A stretch of DNA of 32,314 bases from positions 1-32,314 of the forward strand of contig NZ_JAPFBW010000026.1 of the NCBI RefSeq assembly GCF_026153205.1, written 5' to 3'. Under the pieces are notes generated by a model. The model made no database searches, was not told the origin of the DNA, and saw nothing but the letters and a program-made list of their open reading frames with translations. The DNA comes from Aquabacterium sp. A7-Y. Lineage in GTDB: Bacteria; Pseudomonadota; Gammaproteobacteria; Burkholderiales; Burkholderiaceae_C. Both the position numbers and the translations under genes were made by a program. This document shows positions 8,049 through 16,573 of the stretch, one piece after another (position 1 is the first letter of the stretch; each line of letters opens with the position of its first letter).

Positions 8049-8687
8049 TCATTCCCCAGAATGCCCCACCCAGGCCGACAGTTCCCTTGCAAGCGGGTTC
8101 ACTTCCATCGAAAGGTGTTTCGCCACCGAGACACGATCCGCCGCCGTTCGTTGCTGCGACAAGAACCAATTGCCCTTCAGCGATCGGACCTCGATCTCGA
8201 ATCCCACCAGCCTCTCGATCGAGGCGCTGATGAAATGCGGGTCGGCTTCCTCCAGCGACCAGGGGTGGACTCTGGAGGATTCTTGCTGCTTCACCAGCGC
8301 CTCGAGGTGGCGACGCAAAAAGCTGGCGTCGTCGACGATGTGAACCGGCCCTCGTGCTTCTGCCGCGACATAGTTCCAACCGGGCGCCACCGACCTGCTG
8401 CGCTGACCGTTCACGTACCACCTCGGCGAGATGTAGGCGTTGGGCCCCTGGAACAGCGCCACCACTTCGGGTGCTAGACGTGCACATTCCAGAAAGGGGT
8501 GACCGACGGGACAATGGCCTCTCAAGCGGTCCGGCTCGCCCTCGGCGCCCGGGACCAGATCGAGCGGGAACAAATGGACTTCCGGATGCGATCCCTGGGC
8601 TGTGATCAAGGCAGCGAGGGGCCATGCCTGCAGGAATCCACGCAAGGTGTCCTGGTCCTGCTGTGCGAACAAATCTCGAATGTGCAT
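8049..8687 (-). CDS. PaiB-like FMN-binding protein
   Basis: A PaiB-family protein of about 212 residues with a flavin-reductase-like split-barrel fold. Conserved features are the start MHIRDLFAQQD, the block YISPRWYV followed by WNYVAAEARGPVHIV (FMN-site region), and the C-terminal EVRSLKGNWFLSQQRTAADR, equivalent to the family motif K-x-S-Q-N. Family members are described as negative transcriptional regulators or FMN/heme-binding proteins; the biochemical role is unsettled. I chose the Met at 8687 because it aligns with the family start; an ATG at 8696 is also in frame and neither has a strong ribosome site. The gene lies about 80 bases downstream of an AraC-type regulator on the same strand, which may control it. 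Confidence 0.85.
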   Translation of the reverse strand: MHIRDLFAQQDQDTLRGFLQAWPLAALITAQGSHPEVHLFPLDLVPGAEGEPDRLRGHCPVGHPFLECARLAPEVVALFQGPNAYISPRWYVNGQRSRSVAPGWNYVAAEARGPVHIVDDASFLRRHLEALVKQQESSRVHPWSLEEADPHFISASIERLVGFEIEVRSLKGNWFLSQQRTAADRVSVAKHLSMEVNPLARELSAWVGHSGE

Positions 8688-8765
8688 GCAGTGCAATCGT
8701 GCAAGTCGGTCACCACAGTATCTGCACCGGCTGCCACCGGGTCTTGAACGATTTGGCCACTGAAC

Positions 8766-9542
8766 TCAGTGCTGCCAGGTCGGCGGCACGGCCTGCAGGC
8801 GTCGCGGCGTGAAGCCGCCGAACCGCCGGAACTCCCGGCAGAGGTGGGCCTGGTCGGCGTAGCCAACGATGCAGGCAAGGTCGGCGAGCGCTTGCTCGGG
8901 CCGGCGCTCCAGAAGCCGCATGGCGTGCTGGAACCGCAGCAGCCGCCCGAGCGTGACGAGCGGCATGCCGGCCAGCGCGAGGGCATGCCGACGACCGGAC
9001 CGCGACCCGTCGGCCCGGTACGTCCCGAAAGCCACGTGCAGGGATTCGATGCGCTCAAGCGCCTGACGCTGCCAGGCCTGCAAAACAATGCCCTCGGCGA
9101 GTTGAACCGCCAGCCTCTGCAGCGCGATGACGGCGTCTTCAACCCGCGTCGCGGCGAGCAGTTCAGCCGTCCTCGGGCCGAGCCGCTGGCGAGCCGGCGC
9201 GTCCGGCACCCACCTGTTGCGCAGGGATCCGGCTTCCAGCCCCAGGCAGATCGCGCCCCACCCGAGCCGAAACCGCACACCTGCAAGAAAGTCGCCCGGG
9301 CGCACGGGACTGCGTGCCGCTCGATCGGTGGGTCCCACGATACGAAGACTTGAACCGCTGAGTGTCCCGTCGCTGCCCAGGTGCGCCCGCAGGAGCAGAT
9401 CCATGCGGCCATCCGCCGGCACCAATTGCTCGCCCTCCCCTTGCACGGTATAGGTCCAGCAGGCCTCCACCGGCGGACACGACCACGTCGCAGCCTGGTG
9501 CTCCTGATAGTGGCCCAGAGCAGATCGAAGGAGCAGTGACAT
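8766..9542 (-). CDS. AraC-family transcriptional regulator
   Basis: A 258-residue regulator with an N-terminal cupin-like sensing domain (CPPVEACWTYTVQGEGEQLV, then DGRMDLLL) and a C-terminal AraC double helix-turn-helix. The DNA-binding part contains LGRLLRFQHAMRLLERRP, then ALADLACIVGYADQAHLCRE and FRRFGGFTPRRLQ, the standard second-HTH signature. The start is placed at the ATG at 9542; the frame is open further upstream, but that part is Arg/Pro-rich and unlike coding sequence. The ribosome site is weak (AAAGA). It probably regulates the PaiB-like gene 80 bases downstream and perhaps itself. The inducer cannot be predicted. Confidence 0.87.
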   Translation of the reverse strand: MSLLLRSALGHYQEHQAATWSCPPVEACWTYTVQGEGEQLVPADGRMDLLLRAHLGSDGTLSGSSLRIVGPTDRAARSPVRPGDFLAGVRFRLGWGAICLGLEAGSLRNRWVPDAPARQRLGPRTAELLAATRVEDAVIALQRLAVQLAEGIVLQAWQRQALERIESLHVAFGTYRADGSRSGRRHALALAGMPLVTLGRLLRFQHAMRLLERRPEQALADLACIVGYADQAHLCREFRRFGGFTPRRLQAVPPTWQH

Positions 9543-9826
9543 TCTTTGATACCCGAACAGCTGTGCCCATGCGCGGACTGGCAAGAGGAAACACCCGCAA
9601 GTATGGAACAACGCGTGCCGGTCGCTCACGCTGCGGGAGGCCGGCGGCGGGCCGAGGCGCCCACGTTCCCCGAAGAAGTGTGCCTTTGAGGCCACGCGGT
9701 CAACCGCCCGGCCTGCCCAGTCGCCGCGGCTGTGGGGTGGTCGCACCGCCGCTGCTAGGATCCGCGCAGCCGTGCCCTGCGACCGCCGCGGCGCGCCAGC
9801 CCCCTCCTCTGCCCGAAGCCGGAACC
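9543..9826. other. Intergenic region between the AraC and DUF1294 genes
   Basis: Divergent promoter space, nearly 400 bases if the DUF1294 start is at 9938. A TAGGAT hexamer around 9757-9762 is a plausible -10 box for the rightward gene. I see no clear -35 box, operator palindrome or RNA gene. Confidence 0.3.
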
Positions 9827-9937
9827 TTGAGCCGCACTCCAACCACGACAGCACGCCCGAAAGCCGCACAGCCGCCCCGTCGCTCAGGATCCCGAAAAGC
9901 ACGGGACACCGCCCACCCCTCGCGACAAGCCGCCCGC

Positions 9938-10288
9938 ATGAGCGGCATTGCGATGCTGGTCTTCCTCGGCATCTACCTCGCGGTGGCGCTGATGTGGTCG
10001 GTCCCGACCTGGCTGACGGCCGCCTACCTGGCCGCGAGCCTGGTCTGTTTCGTCACCTACGCACTGGACAAGCGCGCGGCCCAGGCCGGCTGCCGGAGGG
10101 TCCCCGAACGGACGCTGCACGTGATGGGCCTGGCCGGGGGCTGGCCCGGCGCCCTGCTGGCGCAGCAGTGGCTGCGGCACAAGTCGAGCAAGGTGTCCTT
10201 CCGCACGCGGTTCTGGGCCACGGTCGTCCTCAATGTCTCGGCTTTTGTGCTGCTGAACTCACCGTGGATGGCGGGTCTGGCGGGCTAG
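9938..10288 (+). CDS. DUF1294 membrane protein
   Basis: A 116-residue protein with two N-terminal hydrophobic segments (AMLVFLGIYLAVALMWS and WLTAAYLAASLVCFVTYAL). The DUF1294 signature follows: YALDKRAAQAG, then RVPERTLHVMGLAGGWPGAL and QQWLRHKSSKVSFRTRFW, and a final hydrophobic segment. The function of this family is unknown. Related proteins often carry an N-terminal cold-shock domain followed by a basic linker. Here the frame is open upstream and an alternative TTG start at 9827 would add a basic, Pro/Thr-rich linker of 37 residues but no cold-shock domain. The start is therefore uncertain. It converges on nosL. Confidence 0.8.
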   Translation: MSGIAMLVFLGIYLAVALMWSVPTWLTAAYLAASLVCFVTYALDKRAAQAGCRRVPERTLHVMGLAGGWPGALLAQQWLRHKSSKVSFRTRFWATVVLNVSAFVLLNSPWMAGLAG

Positions 10289-10296
10289 CACGCGCC

Positions 10297-10311
10297 TCGC
10301 CTTGAAGGCGA
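10297..10311. terminator. Short palindrome between DUF1294 gene and nosL
   Basis: TCGCCTT-G-AAGGCGA is a perfect 15-base palindrome in the 43-base gap between two convergent genes. It may take part in ending transcription from both sides, but the stem is short and there is no T-run. Confidence 0.25.
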
Positions 10312-10331
10312 TCGCCGGCCCGCAGGACGTC

Positions 10332-10853
10332 TCACATGCCGCCGTGCTGCTGGGCCCCGCCGCCCAGATCCACCATGGCGGGCGTCACCTCGGCAAAGCG
10401 CACCACCTTGCCACCATGGTCCGCGACAAAACGCCGCGCGTCGGCCTCGGCTAGAAAACTCGCGATGGTGGGCCCCATGGAGCCATGGCGCTTGCTGCCC
10501 GCGACATACCATGCGGCCTTTGCGTCGATCCAGTGGCCGCGAGGCTGGGCCCAGTCGGCGCGGCCCATGTCCTGGACGAAGACCGCCCGCACCGTGCGTA
10601 CCTGCTCGGGCACCAGCAAGGTGCTGAACATCTCGACGGTGTCGCAGCAGAACACCGGTTTTGCCTGGCCGGCGTAATGGATCTGCGCCTTGGGGCCGGG
10701 ATAGTCGGCCAGCAGCATGCCGTCCAGATCGCAGGTGGTGGCCGGGTCGATCTCGTGCGGCGTGACGGCGGCCGAGGCGACCTCGCGGTCGCAGCCGGCG
10801 AGCACGGTGGCGCTCAGGGCCGCGAGGAGCCAGGTTCGGCGGTTCATGTTCAT
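10332..10853 (-). CDS. nosL: NosL, copper-binding lipoprotein of nitrous-oxide reductase assembly
   Basis: A 173-residue outer-membrane lipoprotein: signal MNMNRRTWLLAALSATVLAG followed by the lipobox Cys at 21. NosL binds Cu(I) and delivers it for building the CuZ cluster of NosZ. Visible family features are CDLDGMLLADYPGPKAQIHY, the VFCCDTVEMFSTLL block with Cys and Met ligands, FVQDMGRADW, and the C-terminal MGPTIASFLAEADARRFVADHGG. The ATG at 10853 overlaps the nosY stop (ATGA), so the two are translationally coupled. It is the last gene of the nosZRDFYL operon and converges with the DUF1294 gene. Confidence 0.95.
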   Translation of the reverse strand: MNMNRRTWLLAALSATVLAGCDREVASAAVTPHEIDPATTCDLDGMLLADYPGPKAQIHYAGQAKPVFCCDTVEMFSTLLVPEQVRTVRAVFVQDMGRADWAQPRGHWIDAKAAWYVAGSKRHGSMGPTIASFLAEADARRFVADHGGKVVRFAEVTPAMVDLGGGAQQHGGM

Positions 10854-11665
10854 GAGCGGAATCTCCAGGTCGCGAGGCCGAGCGGGGCGACGATCCAGGC
10901 GAGCATCGCCGCGCCGAGCAGCCAGGGGCTGGCGAGCGCGGGCGGCACGATGCTGCCCAGACCGTACTGCGTGCGCACGTCCTCGAGCGAAAACACGTTG
11001 AGGATGCGGAAAACGTCGGCGGGGTTCAGCAGCAGCAGGTAGGGAAATGCTTCGCCGCCCCAGCGCCCCCCGCCCAGCACCAGGGTCCCCAGCAGCAGCA
11101 GGTCGAACACCAGCACGAAAAAGAACCACAGCGCGATCGCCAGCCCGGAGGCGCGCGTGCGGTCGCGCGCCAGCACCGACACAGTCACCGCGAGGCTGAG
11201 GAAGGCCAGGCCCAGCAGCACCGAGCTGAGGACAAAACCGCCGTAGTGGTAGAGGCCGGCCCAGCCGAGCGGCTTGAACATCAGGGCGCCGACCAGGGCG
11301 AACCCCGCGAGCGTCGACAGCGTCAGCGCGGCCGCGAGCCCGAGATACTTGCCCAGCAGCAGCTCGAAGCGCGTGATCGGCAAGGCCAGCAGCAGGTCGA
11401 GCGAGCCGCGCTCGCGCTCGCCGACGATGGCGTCGAAACCCAGCAGCAGCGCGATCAGCGGGATCAGGTAGATCACCAGGCTGACCAGGCTGGCAATCGT
11501 GAACTCGATCGAACGGAAACCCACCGCGCCTTGCTGGGCACCGCCCAGGGTGGCGATCACGACCGAGAACGCCGTGAACACCAGCGCCACCGCGAGCACC
11601 CAGCGGTTGCGCATGCGGTCGCGGAACTCCTTGGCCGCCACCGTGGCGATCGGTTGCCATTCCAT
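10850..11665 (-). CDS. nosY: NosY, ABC-transporter permease for CuZ maturation
   Basis: A 271-residue integral membrane protein with about six transmembrane segments, beginning MEWQPIATVAAKEFRDRMRN and continuing with VLAVALVFTAFSVVIATLGG. It is the membrane half of the NosFY ABC transporter, which works with NosD to supply sulfur (and help insert copper) for the CuZ centre of NosZ in the periplasm. The conserved cytoplasmic loop GFDAIVGERERGSLDLLLA is the coupling region typical of ABC-2-type permeases. A GAGGAGAC ribosome site precedes the ATG. The nosF stop lies 11 bases upstream and the stop overlaps nosL. Confidence 0.96.
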   Translation of the reverse strand: MEWQPIATVAAKEFRDRMRNRWVLAVALVFTAFSVVIATLGGAQQGAVGFRSIEFTIASLVSLVIYLIPLIALLLGFDAIVGERERGSLDLLLALPITRFELLLGKYLGLAAALTLSTLAGFALVGALMFKPLGWAGLYHYGGFVLSSVLLGLAFLSLAVTVSVLARDRTRASGLAIALWFFFVLVFDLLLLGTLVLGGGRWGGEAFPYLLLLNPADVFRILNVFSLEDVRTQYGLGSIVPPALASPWLLGAAMLAWIVAPLGLATWRFRS

Positions 11666-11676
11666 GCGTCGTCTCC

Positions 11677-12624
11677 TCAATGCGCCAGGCCAAAAAACAC
11701 GTCTTCGAGCGAGGGCTCGGCGATGTGCACGTCCAGCACCCGGGCACCGAAGGCCGCCAGCGCCTGCAGCAAGGCCATCTTGGCGCCGCGTGGGCAGCGC
11801 AGGAGCAGGCCGTCGGAGGTGGGCTCGGGCCGGGCCGCGTCCGCCAGCAGGGGCAGCGCGCCGAGCGCCTGCGCGATGCCGGGCACATCGGCCGGCTCCA
11901 GCCGCAGGTGCACCATCAGCGGCATGGCCGCCTGCTCGCGCAGCGCCTGGACGCTGCCCAGGGCCAGCACGCGGCCGGCGGACAGGATGGCGAGCCGGTC
12001 GACGCGGTCCTGCAGCTCCGCCAGGATGTGCGAGGTCAGGATCATCGTCACGCCCTCGTCGCGCAAGCCGCGCAGCGTGGCATAGAAGTCGCGGATCGCC
12101 AGCGGGTCCAGTCCGGTGGTCGGCTCGTCGAGGAACAGCACGCGTGGCTTGCCGAGCAGCGCCTGCGCAAAACCGAGCCGCTGGCGCATGCCCTTGGAGT
12201 ACTCGCGCACGGGCCGCGCGGCGGCCTGTGACAGGCCGACACGCTCCAGCGTGCTTTCGCACTCGCTCACAGGCACCCCCTTGAGCCGGGCGAAGAACCG
12301 CATCGTTTCGAGGCCGCTCAGGTTGTCGTAGAGCACCACGTTTTCCGGCAGGTAGCCCATGTGCCGGCGCGCGGCGCGGAAGCCGCGCCCGCTCACCGCC
12401 GCCCCGCCGACGTGGATCTCGCCCGCGGTGGGGGTGATGAGGCCCAGCATCATCTTGAACAGGGTGCTCTTGCCGGCGCCGTTGTGGCCGATCAGTCCGA
12501 ACACCTCGCCACGCCGCACGCTGAGGTCCACGCCGTCGACGGCACGCACGGCCGGGTAGTGTTTGCTGACGCCGCGCAGCCGGATGGCGGGTGTGTCGTC
12601 GTCGGTCTCAATGCTGCTTGCCAC
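11677..12624 (-). CDS. nosF: NosF, ABC-transporter ATPase for CuZ maturation
   Basis: A 315-residue ATPase with all ABC motifs: Walker A GHNGAGKST, signature YSKGMRQRLG, Walker B VLFLDEPTTGLD and the switch His in LTSHILAEL. The C-terminal region ends SLEDVFFGLAH, as is usual in this subfamily. It should power NosY for sulfur-species transport needed by NosD. I chose the GTG at 12624, which overlaps the 3' end of nosD by 17 bases and has GGAG upstream. The frame is open further upstream only because it reads through nosD. Translation is probably coupled to nosD. Confidence 0.95.
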   Translation of the reverse strand: MASSIETDDDTPAIRLRGVSKHYPAVRAVDGVDLSVRRGEVFGLIGHNGAGKSTLFKMMLGLITPTAGEIHVGGAAVSGRGFRAARRHMGYLPENVVLYDNLSGLETMRFFARLKGVPVSECESTLERVGLSQAAARPVREYSKGMRQRLGFAQALLGKPRVLFLDEPTTGLDPLAIRDFYATLRGLRDEGVTMILTSHILAELQDRVDRLAILSAGRVLALGSVQALREQAAMPLMVHLRLEPADVPGIAQALGALPLLADAARPEPTSDGLLLRCPRGAKMALLQALAAFGARVLDVHIAEPSLEDVFFGLAH

Positions 12625-13885
12625 GCCACTTGCTCCACGTCTTGTCACCCGGCTGCATGCGCGGGTTGGGATCCACCACACTGGGCACGCGCAGCACCGG
12701 GAACTGCTGGCCGACCAGCCGCAAGGCCTGCACGGCAGGGCTGGACAGCAGCAGCTTCAGGGTCGGGTGCTGCCAGCTCAGCCGGTCCACCAGGTCGTTC
12801 GCTTCATACGGCACGTCACCGCGGCCGTCGTCGCCACGGTCCCAGCCGAGATAGTTGCTCCAGTAGTTGCCGCGCTCGGTGCCCCAGTGCTCGTCACGCG
12901 CGCCCACGTAGCGCACCTGCTCGCGGTTGTCGATGAAGTCGTTGCCCTCGACCCGGTTGCGGGTCGAGCCGGCCGACAGGTGCACGCCGACCTCGTTGTC
13001 CAGCACCAGGTTGCCCTGCAAGGTGGTGTATTCGACGTCGTAGATGAAAAAGCCGCGTGCGTTGCCGGCCACGACGTTGTTCTCTATCGTGGCGTCCTGC
13101 AGGGTGCGCAGCATGATGCCGTGGTCCGAGTTGGCCCAGGCGCGGTTGTTGCGCACGATCTGATCGCGCACTTCCATCAGCGCCAGGCCGCCGCGGTTCC
13201 TCCAGCTGTCGTTGTCTTCCCACACGTTGTGGTACGAGTTCATGTAGTGGGTGCCGTAGCGGCTGTGGTGCAGCCTGTTGCCGCGGAACAGCGCATGGTG
13301 CGAGACGTCCACGTACAGCGCGTCGCGCACGAAGGCGATGCGGTTGCCGATGATGCGCGCGCCCCGGGTGTTGTAGAGCTGCACGCCGTTGCCGCGCTGG
13401 GAGGTGGCGTACTCGCGCTTGCCGGTGATGAGGTTGTGCTCCACACGCACGTCGTCGGCCTTCTCGATCCACAGGCCGAACAGGTTGTAGGTGAGGTCGC
13501 AGTGCCGCACCACGGCGCGATGGGCGCCCGGGCGGATGTAGATGCCGGCGTTCTGGTCCAGCAGGCTGTCGCCCGAGTCGCGCACGATCAGGCCTTCGAT
13601 CACCACGTCGGGCGCGCTCACCCGGACCGTATCGCCACGCAGGCCGCCGCTGAGGGTGGGCCGTCCGACACCGCGCAAGGTCAGCGGCTTGGCGATCGTC
13701 AGGTTGCCGACGTAGAGGCCGCGCATCACCTCGACCACGTCGCCGGGCGCGGCGCGGTCGATCGCCGCCTGCACGGGGTCGCCCGGCTTGACGGTCCATG
13801 TCGCGGCACGCAGGCCCGCGGGCAAGGCGACCGCGGCACACAGCACCAGCCCCCCCAACAGGCGTCTTGCAGCGAAGGCTCGCAT
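12608..13885 (-). CDS. nosD: NosD, periplasmic CuZ-assembly protein
   Basis: A 425-residue exported protein with an N-terminal signal (LLGGLVLCAAVALPAGLRA) followed by a right-handed parallel beta-helix of CASH-type repeats. Runs of Asn and Asp such as RHCDLTYNLFGLWIEKADDV, VEHNLITGKREYATSQRGNG and NSYHNVWEDNDSWRNRGGLA mark the coils. NosD is required with NosF and NosY for sulfur delivery to the CuZ centre. The ATG at 13885 is preferred because AGGTGA sits 5 bases upstream; a GTG at 13894 is also in frame. The nosR stop is 10 bases upstream, and the 3' end overlaps nosF. Confidence 0.95.
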   Translation of the reverse strand: MRAFAARRLLGGLVLCAAVALPAGLRAATWTVKPGDPVQAAIDRAAPGDVVEVMRGLYVGNLTIAKPLTLRGVGRPTLSGGLRGDTVRVSAPDVVIEGLIVRDSGDSLLDQNAGIYIRPGAHRAVVRHCDLTYNLFGLWIEKADDVRVEHNLITGKREYATSQRGNGVQLYNTRGARIIGNRIAFVRDALYVDVSHHALFRGNRLHHSRYGTHYMNSYHNVWEDNDSWRNRGGLALMEVRDQIVRNNRAWANSDHGIMLRTLQDATIENNVVAGNARGFFIYDVEYTTLQGNLVLDNEVGVHLSAGSTRNRVEGNDFIDNREQVRYVGARDEHWGTERGNYWSNYLGWDRGDDGRGDVPYEANDLVDRLSWQHPTLKLLLSSPAVQALRLVGQQFPVLRVPSVVDPNPRMQPGDKTWSKWRGKQH

Positions 13886-13895
13886 CACGCTCACC

Positions 13896-16514
13896 TCACA
13901 CCGAAAGCAGCCCGAGGGCCTGGAGCGCCAGGAACAGCGCGGCGCCGATCAGCAGGTTCTTGAAACCCACATAGCTCAGCATGTCCATCACGCTCGCCTC
14001 GCGCCAGCGGTGCCCCCACCAGGGACCGTCCTTCACCAGGCGCTTGCCGTCCAGGCGGATCAGCACCTCATAGACACTCCACCCGAACCACCAGCCGATC
14101 AGGGCGCCCGGCGACAGGCGGCCCGCGGCCGCCAGCAGCCAGGCCTGGCTCGCCGCCAGTGCGAGGGTCAGGCCGGCCGTGTGCAGCACGCGGTGGCGCG
14201 TGAAACCCGCGAGGCTCCACGGCCAGAGGTGGTGCAGCAGCTCGGCACAGAGCCAGGCCGCCGTGCCGGACGGACGGGCATACGGCGGCGCGACCGGCGG
14301 GGTCGGCAGGCGTGGATCCACACCGGTGACGGCAGCTGGCGGAGGGGCGCGGTCCGCCGGCACCGGATGGATGGGGATGAAGTAGCCGTCGCGCCCGATG
14401 CGCGTCAGCGGCAGACCGGCACGCTCGCGCTGCTTGCGTTCCTTGGCCAGTGGCGGGCAGGCCGTGCTGTCGGTGTAGAGCACCATGCAGTCCAGGCAGT
14501 GCAGGCACTCCCGGTGGTCGATGCGGCCGTGCAGGTCGATGGCCTGGGCGCCGCAGCCGACCGCGCAGGCCTTGCAACGGTTGCAGTCCGGCTTGCGGCT
14601 CAGCCCGAACCAGCGGAAGGTGCTGGGCATCGCGAGGGCACCGCCCAGCGGGCACAGGTATTTGCAGAACGGCCGCTCGATGAAAAGGGACAGGCCCAGC
14701 AGCGTCGCGGTGAACAAGGTATAGGGCCAGGCGCGGTTGAACAGGCCGACCAGGAAGGTGGTCTTGAACGGCTCCACCTCGGCGAGCATCTCCGCCAGTC
14801 CCATCGAGAACATCGACACGGTCAGCAAGCCGAAAAACACGCCGTACTTGACCCACTTCAGCCGGTCGTGCCAGCGCTGCGGCAGCTTGAACTGCCAGCG
14901 CTTGAGGCCGATGGCGCGGGCCACCTTGTGGAGGATCTCCTGCAGCGAGCCGAAGGGGCACATCCAGCCGCAGAACAGCCCGCGGCCCCAGACGAAGACC
15001 GTGATGACGATGAAGATCCAGAACAGGAAGATGAAAGGATCGCTCAGGAACAGCGACCACCGCCACTGGAACAGCAGGGCGTGGAACCACGTCAGCACCT
15101 GGGTGATGGAGGGCTGCGCCATCGCGCCGAAGCCCACGAACACCACGCTCAGGACCCAGGCGGTGTACTTGAAGCCGTTGACCGGCCACTTGTTCTTGTG
15201 CGTGGCACGGCGGGTCAGCTTGTCGCGCAGCGCATAGACCACCGCCACCGCGACCAGGAGGGCGGCAAACAGCGCGATCTCGACGGCGCGCGCCTTCCAC
15301 ACCCGCATCCAGGGCGCGTCCACGGTCAGCGCCTCGGGGCGTCCGCCTTCCAGTGCGGCCTCAGGCAACCAGTAGGCGGCGTCGAAGTTGGCGAAGCTGC
15401 GCGTGCCGGTGGCCGGGTCCACGCGGTTGCCGAGGAAGCTGAGTTTCCACGGATAGGCCGGCGAGAACGCTGCCGAGCGCACGATGAAGATGGCCGACTC
15501 GGTGAACCTCGGCGCCCCCGCGGCCTCCAGGCCGTACAGGTTCAGATAGTCCAGGTCGCGGAAGGTGAAGGCGTCGGACTCCTGGCGCAGCTGGATGCGG
15601 TCGTAGATGCCGCCTCGCACGAATCCCGAGCCCTTGAACGATTCCGCACCCGCGGTCCGGATCACGAACAGCGCGTGTTCCTTGTCCTTGAGTTGCGAAC
15701 GCAGGTTCGCGAAGCCGCTGTCGCCCAGCAGGCTGCGGCCGATGTCCGGGTGGTTGAGGTCCCCGAACCAGAGTTCGATGAAGGGCGTGTCGCCGCGTGG
15801 CAGGCCGACCTGCTCCGGCTGCACCACGAGGCGCTGCACGGCGCCTTGCTCGACCAGCGTGGCCCAGTCGCTGCGCTGGCCGGTGACACGAAAGCGCGCC
15901 GGCTCGCGTTGCGTCGGGGCGAGGATGCCGACCTGGCGCGCCACCGCGGCGCCCGACATCGTCAGCACCTGGTTCTGCGCGATCACCGTGACGGTCGCGC
16001 CCGAGATCGCGTCCACTCCGAGCACACCTTCGTCCGGGCGCGACTGGCCGACCTCGATCTTGTCCGCCACCGACTTGCCGAGGTACTGGTCGTTGAAGCG
16101 GACCAGCGCCTCCTCCGGGATGCCCAGCAGCAGGATAGGTTCGGAATGCTTGAGCACCTTGACGCCGACAAAACGGCCCGCCGTGTCCATGCCGATCAGC
16201 GTCACCACCGGTTTGCCGGAATAGGCCGGCGTGTCGGTGATGTCGGTGGACAGCATCACGTAGCCCAACAGCTTGCGCGTGCCGCTCCTGTCGGCCTCGG
16301 CATAGGCTTCGACATAGGGGGGCTGGCCCTTGCGCGCCGAGAAGGCCTTGGCGCCGGGGAACACCTCGGCACAGGACACCAGCGCGCACAGGTCTTGGGC
16401 CGCGTTCAGATCGGCCGGCAGCTTGGCTTCGTAGGCGGTCGCATGCGCGGGAAGGCTGGCGAGCAGGCACAGCACGACCCAGCAGGCGGCAAGGACTCGG
16501 AACAGGGGTGTCAT
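13896..16514 (-). CDS. nosR: NosR, flavo-iron-sulfur membrane protein feeding electrons to NosZ
   Basis: An 872-residue NosR/NirI protein. A signal sequence leads into a periplasmic FMN-binding domain containing VDAISGATVTVIA; the Thr of SGAT (about 174) fits the covalent flavinylation site used by ApbE proteins. Several membrane segments follow, then polyferredoxin-type motifs GRGLFCGWMCPFGSLQE and FCKYLCPLGG. Two cytoplasmic cluster motifs come next, CNRCKACAVGC and CLHCLDCMVLY. NosR is needed for N2O respiration in vivo, probably as the quinol-side electron donor. It is longer than the roughly 720-residue Pseudomonas protein. A C-terminal extension of about 150 residues has a Pro-rich linker and further hydrophobic segments ending FKNLLIGAALFLALQALGLL. 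The ribosome site is weak. It lies 59 bases after nosZ. Confidence 0.95.
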   Translation of the reverse strand: MTPLFRVLAACWVVLCLLASLPAHATAYEAKLPADLNAAQDLCALVSCAEVFPGAKAFSARKGQPPYVEAYAEADRSGTRKLLGYVMLSTDITDTPAYSGKPVVTLIGMDTAGRFVGVKVLKHSEPILLLGIPEEALVRFNDQYLGKSVADKIEVGQSRPDEGVLGVDAISGATVTVIAQNQVLTMSGAAVARQVGILAPTQREPARFRVTGQRSDWATLVEQGAVQRLVVQPEQVGLPRGDTPFIELWFGDLNHPDIGRSLLGDSGFANLRSQLKDKEHALFVIRTAGAESFKGSGFVRGGIYDRIQLRQESDAFTFRDLDYLNLYGLEAAGAPRFTESAIFIVRSAAFSPAYPWKLSFLGNRVDPATGTRSFANFDAAYWLPEAALEGGRPEALTVDAPWMRVWKARAVEIALFAALLVAVAVVYALRDKLTRRATHKNKWPVNGFKYTAWVLSVVFVGFGAMAQPSITQVLTWFHALLFQWRWSLFLSDPFIFLFWIFIVITVFVWGRGLFCGWMCPFGSLQEILHKVARAIGLKRWQFKLPQRWHDRLKWVKYGVFFGLLTVSMFSMGLAEMLAEVEPFKTTFLVGLFNRAWPYTLFTATLLGLSLFIERPFCKYLCPLGGALAMPSTFRWFGLSRKPDCNRCKACAVGCGAQAIDLHGRIDHRECLHCLDCMVLYTDSTACPPLAKERKQRERAGLPLTRIGRDGYFIPIHPVPADRAPPPAAVTGVDPRLPTPPVAPPYARPSGTAAWLCAELLHHLWPWSLAGFTRHRVLHTAGLTLALAASQAWLLAAAGRLSPGALIGWWFGWSVYEVLIRLDGKRLVKDGPWWGHRWREASVMDMLSYVGFKNLLIGAALFLALQALGLLSV

Positions 16515-16573
16515 GGTTTGATCCAGCCCGTGCGGCGACGCTGCCGCCGCACGGGGCACGGCCCGGGAAGGCT

